The notes: generated from the letters alone by a model not told the origin. A DNA stretch of 36,642 nucleotides from CAZCDS01 sp964497585 (GCA_964497585.1 CAZCDS010000065.1:1-36642); one strand, 5' to 3'; positions 17,517-26,572 are shown, counted from the stretch's first letter. A program made the numbers and translations.

Positions 17517-18143
17517 ATGATAAAAGCGATTAATTTCCTCACTCTCCTGACATCCATCGGCTTTGTGGGCGCGCTGGTCGTTCCGGAAGCCTTTTCCCAA
17601 GATTTTCCCTATCTGGTCCCCCAGGCCCCGGAGTTCAGCTCTTCCGGACGCATGGTAAAGAGCGGCAATTCCGCTTTCAGACCCAAGCCTGAGTCACACC
17701 CGGCCGAGCCGGCGGTCCGACTGGAGAGCGAAAACGCGTCCCCGGAACCTGCACCTGCTTCAACAGGAGTCCGCATCAGCAGACGGGCTCCGAAAGCTCC
17801 CACATTCGGCCGACACTCGTCCCGGCGGGTTTCGCGTAAACGCAGTCAACCAAAGACTCAGTATCCCCCTCAGACGCAGGTTCGGCTTCGATCTCGGCCG
17901 CATGGGCCGACGGCCCAGCGCCGCTCCGTTGTTGCTTCCGCACAAAAACCCGCTTCAGCGCAAATTCAGCGCCGGCCGGACTGCTCGCAGTATCCCCTGG
18001 CAATCGCCAATGCGCGGTCGCAACCTGAAATGCGTTTGGCCGCGAGAAGGTATCTCACCTGTTTGATTCAGAACGGCTGGTCTCAGGATGCCGCAAGGAA
18101 GCACGTTATCTCAGTGATCGAAACGTCCCGGTTGACTCGTTGA
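17517..18143 (+). CDS. Exported basic, Pro/Ser-rich hypothetical protein
   Basis: About 208 residues. The N-terminus MIKAINFLTLLTSIGFVGAL is a clear signal peptide ending near AFSQ. The middle is low-complexity, rich in Arg, Ser, Pro and Gln and probably disordered. The last 50 residues form a compact-looking segment with two cysteines (CSQYPLAIANAR and YLTC). I prefer the ATG at 17517, preceded by GGAG at 17504-17507, over the ATG at 17502, whose GGAGG is only one base away. Function is unknown. It is probably periplasmic or surface-associated. Confidence 0.65.
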   Translation: MIKAINFLTLLTSIGFVGALVVPEAFSQDFPYLVPQAPEFSSSGRMVKSGNSAFRPKPESHPAEPAVRLESENASPEPAPASTGVRISRRAPKAPTFGRHSSRRVSRKRSQPKTQYPPQTQVRLRSRPHGPTAQRRSVVASAQKPASAQIQRRPDCSQYPLAIANARSQPEMRLAARRYLTCLIQNGWSQDAARKHVISVIETSRLTR

Positions 18144-18544
18144 AGATAAGATTCGGGGGTTCCATCATCGGGGCGTGAGCAGATCCGCTCTCGTGGGTGA
18201 GGTGTCACCGGTCGTACCGATGCGCAAGCAAGAAAATACTACTGATTGATAACTCTGCGTTTCCCTAGAAGTGACTGTGACCGGCCTGGCCGGCCGCCTG
18301 CAAAATCCCCTTTTTGCGCCACTTCTTAACCGAAGGTACGTTCCGTGCCCCCCTTAGCAAAGGAAGGAGAGGGGGATTTCATGCCCGGGAGGACGGGGAA
18401 AGCCTTCTTGCAAAAGGCTTTCCCTGGTGGATTTCCATTACGCAACGAAGCCCCCTCGAAGAGGCGAACGTACGTGAGAAGATTGACGAATTTTTCGAAC
18501 ACCCCTAACCCAAGTAGTGTTACCAGGGCTCGTCTCCACGCATA
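18144..18544. other. 401-bp gap with a degenerate C/G-rich repeat
   Basis: No gene seen. AAATCCCC near 18303 and GGGGGATTT near 18372 are inverted, with CCCCCCTTAGCAAAGG between them. This is a decayed relative of the perfect hairpin at 33606-33652. Confidence 0.4.
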
Positions 18545-18796
18545 TCAGTTTCCGGTTTGGATCATCGAGCGATTGGGTCGCTTGTCATCTTTGGCTTTGT
18601 TGTAGGCTGCTTCGGCCTCCAAATAGAACTTGGGGATTATGAAGGCATCCTTGAGTTCCTGTTCGGCTTTTTTTTCCGCGGCCTGCACCGCTCTGGCATC
18701 CTTCTGCGCGCGAACGGAACTCGATTTCTTGGCTATCGCCGCGTGAAAAGACAGTATGATCAAGAACAGCATAGCAATCCAGACGATCTTCTTCAT
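18545..18796 (-). CDS. Small exported Lys/Ala-rich protein
   Basis: An 83-residue protein starting MKKIVWIAMLFLIILSFHAA, a strong signal peptide ending at AIA-KK. The mature part is charged and helical, with Ala/Lys/Glu repeats (about 25-70) that could form a coiled coil. The start at 18796 is chosen because GGAG lies eight bases upstream and the hydrophobic core begins there; a longer reading adds 14 residues with no support. Function is unknown; probably periplasmic. Confidence 0.6.
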   Translation of the reverse strand: MKKIVWIAMLFLIILSFHAAIAKKSSSVRAQKDARAVQAAEKKAEQELKDAFIIPKFYLEAEAAYNKAKDDKRPNRSMIQTGN

Positions 18797-19713
18797 TGTC
18801 GGCTCCTTTCCCCCACTCGAGACCTGACGTACGGTCACGAGGCTTTTTCAAGCTGTCGTCCGCGACCAACCGGGCTTGGTCGGCACGGAGAATATGTTTC
18901 AGGAGTACAATGGTAAGAAATCACATCAGGAGCACATCTGAGCGAGGGCCGGCCGAACGGGCCTCACCCCGATCAGCAGAAAGGGACGAGAAACTCAGGA
19001 GGTGGGACGGCAGACGAGGAATCGATGCCGGAAGGACCAGGATTCGCCCCGGCCGCGGAATCTCACACGTTGATTGAGCACGGCGGAGAGCGAGTATACT
19101 TGTGGAGTGCGCCGGCTCGTGGCAACCGAGTCCAGTGCAACAATGAGGGATAAAAGACGGTACGCTGGTTGACGGCTCAGAGGTCCCTGATCGATGGGGC
19201 TTCGACTGACAGCAGCACTGACTCGCGGAGTGGTGAGGCTTTTCGGTCTCCTGGTGAAGATAGGCGATACAGCACGCCGAGTCCACCGTGACGACCCACG
19301 CGCTCAGCGCGAGGTACGCGAACAGCGTCACCCCAGCAGTCGTATGTTGCACCCTAGGCACTGGAGGGGCTAGCCCCCTTTCTCAAAGGACGATCCACTT
19401 CAGTCGTCAATCCTACGCCATGCGTGAGGTAACATAGGGGTGGTCTGTCCGTCAAGGCCTTTGTTGAGCGATCTTGTCAGGATCATGCTCCCAAGGCGAG
19501 CTCATGGCATCCAACCGCTGCACGGCGCGCGGAAGTAACCATCCAAGGCTGAGAGAAACAACTTCTCCGGAAACCATCATTGCCATGGCAGCGAAGCAAT
19601 CTCCGCGACGGCGGGAATGGAACATGCTCGGTCGTCTCATTCCTGCAATGAAAAAGTTGCATTGAGCCCTCGTCCCGCGCTACTGACACGTTAGAAGGAG
19701 AGCGCTTTTGCCA
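18797..19713. other. 917-bp gene-poor stretch
   Basis: Apart from one doubtful Cys/His-rich reading frame (18921-19361, minus strand, listed separately), I see no supported gene. The left end holds the presumed promoter region of the small exported gene; the right end leads to the promoter at 19714. Confidence 0.4.
18921..19361 (-). CDS. Doubtful exported Cys/His-rich ORF, possible metal-binding
   Basis: A 146-codon frame with a hydrophobic N-terminus (GVTLFAYLALSAWVVTV) and then clustered Cys and His: ACC, HQETEKPHH, QCCCQSKPH, HCC and LGCHEPAH. The pattern resembles small exported copper/metal-binding proteins such as CopL-type proteins. The first 60 or so codons have high GC at the third position, as in real genes nearby. 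The only starts are GTG codons with no clear ribosome-binding site, and the last third looks non-coding, so it may be a remnant or an artefact. Confidence 0.35.
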   Translation of the reverse strand: MPRVQHTTAGVTLFAYLALSAWVVTVDSACCIAYLHQETEKPHHSASQCCCQSKPHRSGTSEPSTSVPSFIPHCCTGLGCHEPAHSTSILALRRAQSTCEIPRPGRILVLPASIPRLPSHLLSFSSLSADRGEARSAGPRSDVLLM

Positions 19714-19743
19714 TTGACATGAGGTGGTTCTGCCTCCTATGGT
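19714..19743 (+). promoter_or_regulatory. Promoter for the four-helix membrane protein, with a spacer dyad
   Basis: TTGACA (19714-19719) and TATGGT (19738-19743) are separated by 18 bp. The spacer contains the inverted pair GAGG...CCTC (19721-19736). A dyad within a slightly long spacer recalls MerR-type promoters, but this is only suggestive. The start codon is 42 bp downstream. Confidence 0.5.
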
Positions 19744-19785
19744 GGAGTGCCTACCGCCGCCTACTCAAAGAGGGGAGGAAGACTT

Positions 19786-20187
19786 ATGAATGGCATACTC
19801 ATATCGATACTGGGAGTCGTGCTGCTTGTTATAGGAGTTGTCAACACGGTTTTGATGTTTGAGGTGCTGGGTGGACCAAAAGGCGCGAAGCGCCTGCGTG
19901 AGATCCATCGGTGGGTTGGCTGGATCTTCGTAGTCGCGTTCGTGCTCTTCTTCGTTTTTATGTTGCCGAGAGCAGCCCATCTGGGGAGCTTTCCCCTTTT
20001 CGCTGTTCTCCACGCCTTTGTTGGGATGACGCTGCTTCCCATCGTCATTGCCAAAACGCTCGTCGCCCGAAGATACAAGTCGTACATGGGCTACATGCCT
20101 CAACTGGGCTTTATCATTCTCGTCGGAACGTTTGTGATCATAATGCTCTCCGGCGGGCATATGTTGATCGAAGCGTTGGTGAAGTAG
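19786..20187 (+). CDS. Four-helix inner-membrane protein, possible haem ligands
   Basis: 133 residues, almost entirely four transmembrane helices (about 3-25, 42-62, 68-90, 103-128). Conserved-looking histidines occur in REIHRW and in VLHAFVG, placed near helix starts as in small cytochrome b-like proteins; haem binding is inference. A basic loop (ARRYKSY) suggests cytoplasmic orientation between helices 3 and 4. The start at 19786 is supported by GGGGAGGAA about seven bases upstream. No specific family is recognised. Confidence 0.7.
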   Translation: MNGILISILGVVLLVIGVVNTVLMFEVLGGPKGAKRLREIHRWVGWIFVVAFVLFFVFMLPRAAHLGSFPLFAVLHAFVGMTLLPIVIAKTLVARRYKSYMGYMPQLGFIILVGTFVIIMLSGGHMLIEALVK

Positions 20188-20642
20188 GAGCCGGAATGAG
20201 GCACGATAGTAACCGGCTCAGAGACCAGCGTTTAAGCGAAGTGCGGGACGATTGGTCTGAGCGCCCTGGTGTTTCCCAGCAGGCGGTTGAATCTTCGAAA
20301 GAGGCTCTGCTTGAGGTCTTTGACGGTGGCGAGATTCCCTCCGCCCCCTCGACAAGATTCACCGGAGGCACACGGCCCGGAGCAACCAGCCCGTCGCGGA
20401 CTTCACCGCGTACGTTTATGCCAGTTACTATAGCTATCGAACTGGCCACATCTGATTTTTACGAGGGCTCCGTCGTCACCCTCTCGCAATCCTTCTGAGA
20501 GAGGTGGTGTTCATATCTCGTGGGAGTCGAGATTGTTTCTTTCAATACATGGCAGTTTGTATGTAAGGAATACAAGAGGGATCCGTTTTCCGGAAAGGCC
20601 GGCCTCCGAGAAGTCTTCGCAGAAATCGCCGTGTGTCTCTTG
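20188..20642. other. 455-bp gap with one weak ORF
   Basis: A frame at 20196-20498 (100 codons, plus strand) begins with ATG eight bases after the membrane-protein stop, with AGGAG well placed. Its first 45 residues are hydrophilic and plausible (MRHDSNRLRDQRLSEVRDDW), but the rest is Ser/Thr/Pro-rich and unconvincing. Nothing else is seen. Confidence 0.3.
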
Positions 20643-21191
20643 TTACAAACGTCGCACACGTGCAGGTATATTCCATTGTTTCAAGAGGGCTACCGCCCTG
20701 GGCGGGACCAACTCTTCCCAGTTCTCGCCGCGCTTCATACGCTCCCTGACTTCACGGCCGGTAATACCTTTCTCTGAGGGCGGCTTGTCCCACATTACAT
20801 CAGTCCGGAGCCCCAAAGACCGGAACATCTCGAGCTTCCGCCGGCCCCATTCGTCATAGATCGTGAGAAAGAACAGAGCGTTCAGAGGCACGTAGTATCC
20901 GTACAGTTCCGGGAAATTAATCGGCAAGGGTACGATCGAGAAATTCGGTTCCTCCAGACCGGCTTCCGGTAGTGCGGCCCTGATAAGACGATAACGCTCG
21001 AAGTACGTAAGCGGATTGGCCTGCGGAGTGCTCCTGGCCTCGTCTGCCGAGTCCTTTTTCGACAGGCCGGGGTCAGGGTTCGTTATGGCAACCACCAGAT
21101 GATCGCACCGCTCCCACCCTGCGAGCAGGTACTTCATGTGGTCCTTGTGCAGCGGTTGAAACCGCCCGTGGATAACGCCCGTTCGAGTCAT
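20643..21191 (-). CDS. NadM-like nucleotidyltransferase (adenylyltransferase family)
   Basis: 182 residues of the HxGH nucleotidyltransferase superfamily. The N-terminal GVIHGRFQPLHKDHMKYL (5-22) matches the archaeal-type NMN adenylyltransferase start GRFQP-H-x-x-H, with D in place of the usual G in H15-K-D-H18. A C-terminal ITGREVRERM segment matches the ISSTxxR nucleotide-binding motif. The likely reaction is transfer of AMP to NMN in NAD synthesis, but related enzymes act on other substrates. The ATG at 21191 is chosen because the conserved fold begins right after it; the longer upstream reading overlaps the neighbouring gene. It lies 61 bp downstream of the cyclotransferase-like gene on the same strand. 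Confidence 0.8.
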   Translation of the reverse strand: MTRTGVIHGRFQPLHKDHMKYLLAGWERCDHLVVAITNPDPGLSKKDSADEARSTPQANPLTYFERYRLIRAALPEAGLEEPNFSIVPLPINFPELYGYYVPLNALFFLTIYDEWGRRKLEMFRSLGLRTDVMWDKPPSEKGITGREVRERMKRGENWEELVPPRAVALLKQWNIPARVRRL

Positions 21192-21252
21192 TGCGTCAAT
21201 TGGAGGGGAAGGGCCTTCCTGCACAAGAATCCTCTCCGGTGAAGTCAGGCCC

Positions 21253-21744
21253 CTAATCCTGCGTCGGCCATGCCATGATCTTCTCGATATAATCCTCGGG
21301 CAGGCCGAATTCCTGGACCGCGTCCACAATGATCTTCTTGTATGCCCTGGACGGCAGGATGTCGCGCATATCGCCTCTGTTCGGCTTCGCGAGGTAGAGC
21401 CAGGCCTCTACGGTCTCGTTGTTATCAAGGCGTCTTACTGGGACGCGCTTCTCTCCCCTGGAGTAGAATAGCGGATGTCCTTCTTTGCGATCAAAGGCTT
21501 TGAGTAACGGCACCTCGAACTCAATGAGCAGGCCGATGACGCGGGAGTTCTCTTTGCGCTCAAGGTTGGCGGCGCCTCCGCCTCTCGCCCGGGAAAAGTA
21601 GTTCCAGACGAAGTCATATCCCTCCAGTACGGCAGGCCATCTGTTCACAATCAGGGCGGAATTGTACCCGTTGCGTTCTAGCCATGACCTCAGATCGGAA
21701 CTGTTCATATTCGAGCCATATGCAAAGGTGAAATCAGTGCCCAT
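21253..21744 (-). CDS. Gamma-glutamylcyclotransferase-like (AIG2/BtrG) protein
   Basis: 163 residues. The FAYGSNMN motif (5-12) is the signature of the GGCT-like fold, and the Glu in AFDRKEGHP fits the catalytic acid that drives cyclisation of gamma-glutamyl amines to 5-oxoproline. The later AWLYLA strand is also typical. Start ATG at 21744 is chosen for a GAGG about ten bases upstream and because YGSN lies at the usual distance from the N-terminus. The true substrate is unknown. It is possibly co-transcribed with the downstream nucleotidyltransferase. Confidence 0.75.
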   Translation of the reverse strand: MGTDFTFAYGSNMNSSDLRSWLERNGYNSALIVNRWPAVLEGYDFVWNYFSRARGGGAANLERKENSRVIGLLIEFEVPLLKAFDRKEGHPLFYSRGEKRVPVRRLDNNETVEAWLYLAKPNRGDMRDILPSRAYKKIIVDAVQEFGLPEDYIEKIMAWPTQD

Positions 21745-21973
21745 CGGAAATAACCTCGTCCGCGAGTAGGGGACCTGGGTCACCTACTATACCGATAAGT
21801 CAGAGAATCCCATAGAAAAAAACTGGCGGGATGTGGGGTGATACCTAATCCCGTGGGTCGAAAGGCAGAACACGCAAAGGCAATCCTCCTCACCATTCTC
21901 CTCGCCGGGAGAGGCGCCACTCGCGCCGCCGCGGGCCATGCGGGAGAGCATACTGTCGCCTTTCGCAGAGTTC

Positions 21974-23260
21974 TTACTCCCGGTTGTCAAAGACTCGTTT
22001 GGTCTTTCGTTCGCTTCGTGGGAGCGTGCCGTAGTCGGTGATCTCGATTTCAGGTGTGGCCAGGATCTTCTTCTTCAGAGCGTCTTTGACCGCTGCCGCT
22101 GTCGGTAGGTCATCGGTCGGATTCGCGTCCACATCCCGCTCGATTCTGACGGTCATGGTATCTTTCCCGTCGCTTCCCCTCTTCAGGACGACTTGGTATT
22201 CGCTGCCGATACCCGGCGTGACGCTGAGGACGCTGTCGATCTGGCCCGGATAGATGTTGACGGCCCGGAAGATGAACATGTCGTCGGAACGGCCGAGGAT
22301 GCGGTCGTGCCGGGGGATGAGCCGTCCGCAATCGCACGGGCCGGGGATCATGGCGGTGAGGTCCCGGGTGCGATAGCGGATCAACGGTACCGCCTCCTTC
22401 TTCAGCGTCGTGACGACCATTTCTCCGGTTTCGCCGTCGGGGACCGGCTCGAGGGTTTCCGGGTCGAGGATTTCGAGGATGTAGTAGTCGGCCCAGTAGT
22501 GCATACCGTTATGAGCGGAGCATTCCATACCTGTGCCTGGCCCGTACAGTTCGGTCATGCCCGGGATGTCGTACATATCGGTCAAGCCAAGACTTTCCCT
22601 TATTCTGTCTCTCATCGCGTCGGACGAACGCTCGGAGCCGTAGATAATCTTCTTCAGTGCAATCTTGTCACGGAGTCCGCGTCGTTGAACCTCCTCAGCG
22701 AGGAGCAGACCCATGGACGCGGTGCAGCACATTACCGTGCTTTGGAAGTCTATGAGGAACTCCATCTGCATCTCGAGGTTTCCCGGTCCTGCCGGAACCG
22801 TGAGCGCGCCGAACTTCTCACAGCCGAGTTGAAACCCCGCGCCGGCCGTCCAGACGCCGTAGCCGACGCAGATCTGGACCCGATCTTCATGCGTCAGATC
22901 CGCGGTCTCGTAACAGCGGGCAAAAAAGTGGATCCAGTCGTCGATGTCCTTTTGCGTGTAGCACAGGACCTTCCTCTTTCCGGTAGTCCCTGATGACGCG
23001 TGCAGCCGCACGACTTTCTCCATTGGCACGCTCACCAGGGGGAAGGGATAGCCCTCTGCCAGGTCCTGCGCTGTCGTGAAGGGAAGCCTTTTCAGATCAT
23101 CGAGGCTCTTGATGTCGTCGGGCTTGACACCTGCTTCGTCAAGCTTGTTCCGATAGGCGCTTGACCCATGGTAAGCGTGGTTGACCGTCCATTGCAGGCC
23201 CTCGAGCTGAAGCCCGGCAAGCTCATCGTACGATCGGTACGTCGGCATGAAAGATTCCAT
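21974..23260 (-). CDS. paaK-like: Phenylacetate-CoA ligase family (PaaK-like) AMP-forming ligase
   Basis: 428 residues, normal for the PaaK group, which activates aryl acids such as phenylacetate to CoA thioesters with ATP. Motifs: HASSGTTGKRK (87-97, ATP-binding P-loop), YGSERSS, GMTELYGPG, YRTRDL and a C-terminal small domain with the RSERKTKRV lysine region. A CxCG-type segment (PCDCGRLIP) is typical of the family. GGAGGT lies six bases before ATG. Exact acid specificity cannot be read from sequence. It stands alone, with no ferredoxin oxidoreductase neighbour. Confidence 0.85.
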   Translation of the reverse strand: MESFMPTYRSYDELAGLQLEGLQWTVNHAYHGSSAYRNKLDEAGVKPDDIKSLDDLKRLPFTTAQDLAEGYPFPLVSVPMEKVVRLHASSGTTGKRKVLCYTQKDIDDWIHFFARCYETADLTHEDRVQICVGYGVWTAGAGFQLGCEKFGALTVPAGPGNLEMQMEFLIDFQSTVMCCTASMGLLLAEEVQRRGLRDKIALKKIIYGSERSSDAMRDRIRESLGLTDMYDIPGMTELYGPGTGMECSAHNGMHYWADYYILEILDPETLEPVPDGETGEMVVTTLKKEAVPLIRYRTRDLTAMIPGPCDCGRLIPRHDRILGRSDDMFIFRAVNIYPGQIDSVLSVTPGIGSEYQVVLKRGSDGKDTMTVRIERDVDANPTDDLPTAAAVKDALKKKILATPEIEITDYGTLPRSERKTKRVFDNRE

Positions 23261-23584
23261 CAGAGACCTCCAGGGAAATAGAAGGGCTTCGCGGCGTGTC
23301 TACCGGCAACGCCGGCATGCATACTGCATATTGCGCGTCCCGTTACCCCAGCCGTCGCCCCTCGGCAAATAGGTGTGTGACTCTCTTTGTCGTGAACGAG
23401 TCGAGGCCCGTCGTTTCCAATGTATCCCGGTTCGAACCCGGGTAAGAAGGAAGGACCAACAGCAGTTTTTGAAGCGACGGCCTTTTTTGTCAAGCAAAAA
23501 ACGGGGCACGCCGGTCTGCACGTGCCCGCTTCATGTCGCGTGCATCGGTAGGAGCTACCGTATGCCATGCAACCGTTATTGAAA

Positions 23585-23710
23585 TCAGCTTCTTACGAGG
23601 AGGTCCGCGGCCATCCGTGCGAAGACCTTGAGGGTGTCCGTCAAAGCGCGGACGATCACTAGGACGGTAAGAATCAGGATGAAGGCAGTAAAACTATAGT
23701 CGTGCGACAA
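23585..23710 (-). CDS. Possible 41-residue single-helix membrane peptide
   Basis: A short frame from TTG gives SHDYS, then the hydrophobic FTAFILILTVLVIVRALTD, then an amphipathic basic tail ending LLVRS. The architecture is a plausible small membrane protein, but the start is TTG without a clear ribosome-binding site, so coding status is uncertain. Confidence 0.3.
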   Translation of the reverse strand: MSHDYSFTAFILILTVLVIVRALTDTLKVFARMAADLLVRS

Positions 23711-23741
23711 GACCCGATGAGCGATGTGAGCCTGAATTTGC

Positions 23742-23770
23742 TTGACATCATGCCGGCTTTGCGGTTTCCC
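23742..23770 (+). promoter_or_regulatory. Decayed copy of the barrel-gene promoter
   Basis: TTGACATCATGC is identical to the start of the promoter at 31672. The 17-bp spacer ends CGG-TTT as there, but the -10 reads TTTCCC instead of TTTAAT. It is 156 bp upstream of the intact copy and is probably inactive. Confidence 0.5.
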
Positions 23771-23897
23771 TCGTTCCCAAGCTTTACCCGGGAACCCGAG
23801 GAAGAAGCTCTGACTCGAACAGGCGAGGCTGGGGCCTGGGAACGTGGAGGCACAGCGGGCACGTCAGGCCACGTCAAGCCGGTGCCGTGGAATTCGC

Positions 23898-23926
23898 TTG
23901 ACATCATCCTTACTTTAGTGTTTAAT
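23898..23926 (+). promoter_or_regulatory. Promoter of the first inverse-autotransporter-like gene
   Basis: TTGACA (23898-23903), a 17-bp spacer and TTTAAT (23921-23926) give an optimal sigma-70 layout. The TTGACATCAT and TTTAATAC ends are shared with the promoter at 31672-31700. This predicts a leader of about 110 nt. Confidence 0.7.
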
Positions 23927-23942
23927 ACCGCATAACCTTTGG

Positions 23943-24012
23943 TTTTTTTATCTTTATTGACGACTGGGAGATGATTCCCGGCCAAATGCCGGGGAATGTC
24001 GGGGATTCCCAG
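23943..24012 (+). promoter_or_regulatory. Structured 5' leader of the first barrel gene
   Basis: A T-run/TCTTTATTG segment and CTGGGAG are shared with the leader at 31718-31778. Here CTGGGA (23964-23969) can pair with TCCCAG (24007-24012). Inside it, ATTCCCGGC (23974-23982) pairs with GCCGGGGAAT (23988-23997) with one bulge. Confidence 0.45.
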
Positions 24013-24043
24013 CGTCTTGTCGCGAAAGTTTGAGGGATAGCTT

Positions 24044-25558
24044 ATGGGGCATCGGAGTCGCCGACGAACTCGTAACGCAATTCTCGGGGCACTCCTTCTG
24101 ATCGCCGCCATCGCAATGCCTACGTGGGGCCAAGGGCTCGAGCTGGCTCCGTCCAATCCCTTGGGCATGCCCGGCACAACCGGGGGGCTGCCGCAAGGGT
24201 CCAATTCCCTCCATCTCAACAGCGGAATGTTCAGGGGTCTCATCCCGCTGATCTCCAACCTGGAATTCGGATACATCTACAACTTCGGAGATAGAGTCAG
24301 TACCGGCCGGCTCAGCGTCGACTACGTCGCTCCCCTCGGTCTCGGCCCCAACGGGTCAGCTTTTGGGGAGGTGCACGGAGAGTTCACGAATTTTTGGAAG
24401 ACGTTTCAGCGGTTCATTCGCTCGGTGACTACGGTGACGACCGAAACTCCTATGTACGACAGAATAGACCTCTCTTTCGGAGGCGGCTATCGGAGATTGT
24501 TCAACGAGAGGCTCCTGGTGGGATTCAACGCCTTCTATGACGCGTCCCAACTTGGCGGGGGAACGTGGTACGGGTCGGGTGGCGTCGGCCTGGAGATGAT
24601 CTCGCTCCTGCCCGGAGGTGATGCCCTTGACCTGAACTTCAATTACTACGGGGACCTGTTCCAGGGCCGAAACAGTATCGTCAATGCCTTCAGGAACGGA
24701 GCGGGGAACTATGACGTAGAGATGGGCTACTCCCACGAACTCGGCGAAGGCGGGCCCGATCTCAGGCTCAAGCTCACCGGATATCAGTTCGACGTCGGAA
24801 CCAAAATCTACGGATGGGACGCGGGAGCGGAAGTCACCACCCGGAACGGGGTGTTCCGCGTCAAAGCCGAGGCGGGACGAGACGAAATCAACGGGGAGTA
24901 TTACACGATCGGTGGCTTCGTGAACATCGGAATCCAGCTCTCGAACCTCGCGACGGGCGAGAGTCCCTTCACCGCGCCGGAGCCAATCTTCAAGAGTCCG
25001 AGGAATCTCAGGAGGTTGCTCACACGGAAGGTCAAGCGGGGCTACTCGCAAGCCGCTTCCGTCGTAGTGGCACGCTCAACAGAACTTCCGTCTGGGCCTG
25101 GTGGCTGTGGTACTATCACGTACACCGGGACGGGAGGGCCGCTAATTGATCTCGTAGCCGGTGGTTATCACGGAGTAGCTCTACCTGTGCCTGCAAACTT
25201 CTGGCAGAGCCTGAACGCCGCTGGACCCTGTTCCACGCTCTATGTAACAGTCAACCTTACCATCGCCACCAACTCCCCTCAGAACATATATGTCGGTATT
25301 GGTGATGGAGTCTGGCCCGCGGGGACTACCTGGATCTGGGTAAATCCGGGATTTCCGGCATGGGTAACCCTTCCAAATACAGGCGGGGCTCCGCAGGCCT
25401 GGAGCGGCGGGCCATGGGGACATGCCACCGCACAGAGCACGTTTATCGCTAATAACGTAGACCCCTCGTTTGTCCTTATTTACAGCAACCCAGGCGGAAT
25501 CCCGGGCGACCGAATCGTAGGGGGATGGACGGCAACGGTACACTTTAACGCCCCTTAG
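24044..25558 (+). CDS. Inverse-autotransporter-like outer-membrane barrel, variable C-terminal domain (copy 1)
   Basis: 504 residues. The signal peptide spans about 1-29 (ILGALLLIAAIAMPTWG). The N-terminal motif LAPSNPLGMPGTT and the barrel (about 35-305) contain LSFGGGYR, LLVGFNAFYD and LNFNYYG, strands typical of inverse autotransporter beta domains (intimin/invasin type), which insert in the outer membrane and export the C-terminal part. A linker, GESPFTAPEPIFKSPRNLRR (305-324), is shared with two paralogues. The remaining 170 residues are Gly/Pro/Trp-rich with two cysteines and match neither paralogue. ATG follows GAGGGA. There is no LysM domain. Barrel assignment is fairly secure; passenger function is unknown. 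Confidence 0.7.
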   Translation: MGHRSRRRTRNAILGALLLIAAIAMPTWGQGLELAPSNPLGMPGTTGGLPQGSNSLHLNSGMFRGLIPLISNLEFGYIYNFGDRVSTGRLSVDYVAPLGLGPNGSAFGEVHGEFTNFWKTFQRFIRSVTTVTTETPMYDRIDLSFGGGYRRLFNERLLVGFNAFYDASQLGGGTWYGSGGVGLEMISLLPGGDALDLNFNYYGDLFQGRNSIVNAFRNGAGNYDVEMGYSHELGEGGPDLRLKLTGYQFDVGTKIYGWDAGAEVTTRNGVFRVKAEAGRDEINGEYYTIGGFVNIGIQLSNLATGESPFTAPEPIFKSPRNLRRLLTRKVKRGYSQAASVVVARSTELPSGPGGCGTITYTGTGGPLIDLVAGGYHGVALPVPANFWQSLNAAGPCSTLYVTVNLTIATNSPQNIYVGIGDGVWPAGTTWIWVNPGFPAWVTLPNTGGAPQAWSGGPWGHATAQSTFIANNVDPSFVLIYSNPGGIPGDRIVGGWTATVHFNAP

Positions 25559-26317
25559 CAAATGCCTCGGTTTCACCAATTTTCAGCGGTTTCTTCCAGT
25601 CCGTGACGCAGATTCGGTTTTTCAAAACTCCATGGATGGTAACGTTTCTTCGCCATTGACAAATCCGGTACGATCATCCTTTCGCAGACGTGAACGGCGA
25701 CCGGGTTGTGGGCGAACCCGTTGGCCATAGAGCGACAACCATTCTTATGCGTACATGCGCCCCAATTATTCTCACCTCTATGTTGTTGGATTGTTCGTTT
25801 TTTCCGGAGATACCGGCCTTGACGTGACTCAAGCTACACGGGCGCGTGCCCTCCTACCTTCTAGACCTCAGGTAATAGCGACACGGCGCTGTCGGAATCC
25901 GACCGGTTCTTAGCAAAGACCTCGATGAAGGCATAGCCTGGGCTCCCAAGTAACAGTGTCATTGCGGCAAGGTAGGGGCGTAGCAGGGAAGGTGTATCAA
26001 AACTCTCAACGGACCTGATATCGTGTTACCATCGGGGGGTTTCAGCGGCCAGGAGCGGGAATGGGTGGACCGTATGTGCGAAAAAACACTGACCTGGTTC
26101 CCGGGTCAGTGGCACCCCAGGCCTGTGGCACGTGCGGAGGTGGGGCGCCACGGTCCTGGACGAAGGCCAGGTCCGTGTCTTCATGCAGTGATCTCGAGCC
26201 CGGTTTCCGCGGACACGAGTTTCTGCGTGGCACGATTACCCTTATTTTCCGAGTTCTGATACGGCTTCCAGGCTACGCCCCTACTGGCGCCTGCCCTGAC
26301 AGGCGCGCATTGGGCTT
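25559..26317. other. 759-bp gap with a decayed terminator repeat and hairpins
   Basis: No gene supported. At 25768-25808 there is a decayed copy of the barrel terminator repeat (CCCCAATTATTCTCACCTC, then a short T-run). ACTGACC/GGTCAGT (near 26090-26112) and GCGCCTG/CAGGCGC (near 26290-26309) are inverted pairs of unknown role. Confidence 0.4.
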
Positions 26318-26572
26318 TCATGGTTCGTTGTGCCTTTCAATGCAGGGGAGCTGGTATGCGTATTGGCATGAGATATTTGATGCTGGACACCGGATAAGTG
26401 ACTCGGCTATGCTTTCCCTCACGGCCTGTAGGTGATCCAGAGAATTCATATTATTATGATATTGTAGCCAATTTCTCGCACGCCAGAGGTGCTTGCCCGT
26501 GGCTGATCGAAAACAGACCGCTCCGACCGTAACGCCGATGATGCGCCAGTATCAGGAGCACAAGAAACGTCA
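26318..26572 (+). pseudogene. Duplicated mutS upstream region and first 23 codons (truncated)
   Basis: GTG at 26499 begins the same codons as the intact mutS at 33922. The first 71 bases of the two copies differ at one position, then identity ends abruptly in CAGGAACAAG. Similarity also runs upstream through ATTTGATGCTGGACAC to about 26318, at a constant offset of 7423 bp, but is weaker there. No MutS domain follows, so this cannot make MutS. Confidence 0.85.

Larger units (their letters stand above)
23261..23897. other. 637-bp gap upstream of the ligase and first barrel gene
   Basis: No large gene. It holds a possible 41-codon membrane peptide (23585-23710, minus), a decayed copy of the barrel promoter (23742-23770), and the stem-loop CCCGGTTCGAACCCGGG near 23426. 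Confidence 0.4.

Noticed and set aside
23426..23444. GGTTCGAACCC resembling a tRNA T-arm
   Set aside because: No matching acceptor, D or anticodon arms on either strand; it is a local stem-loop.
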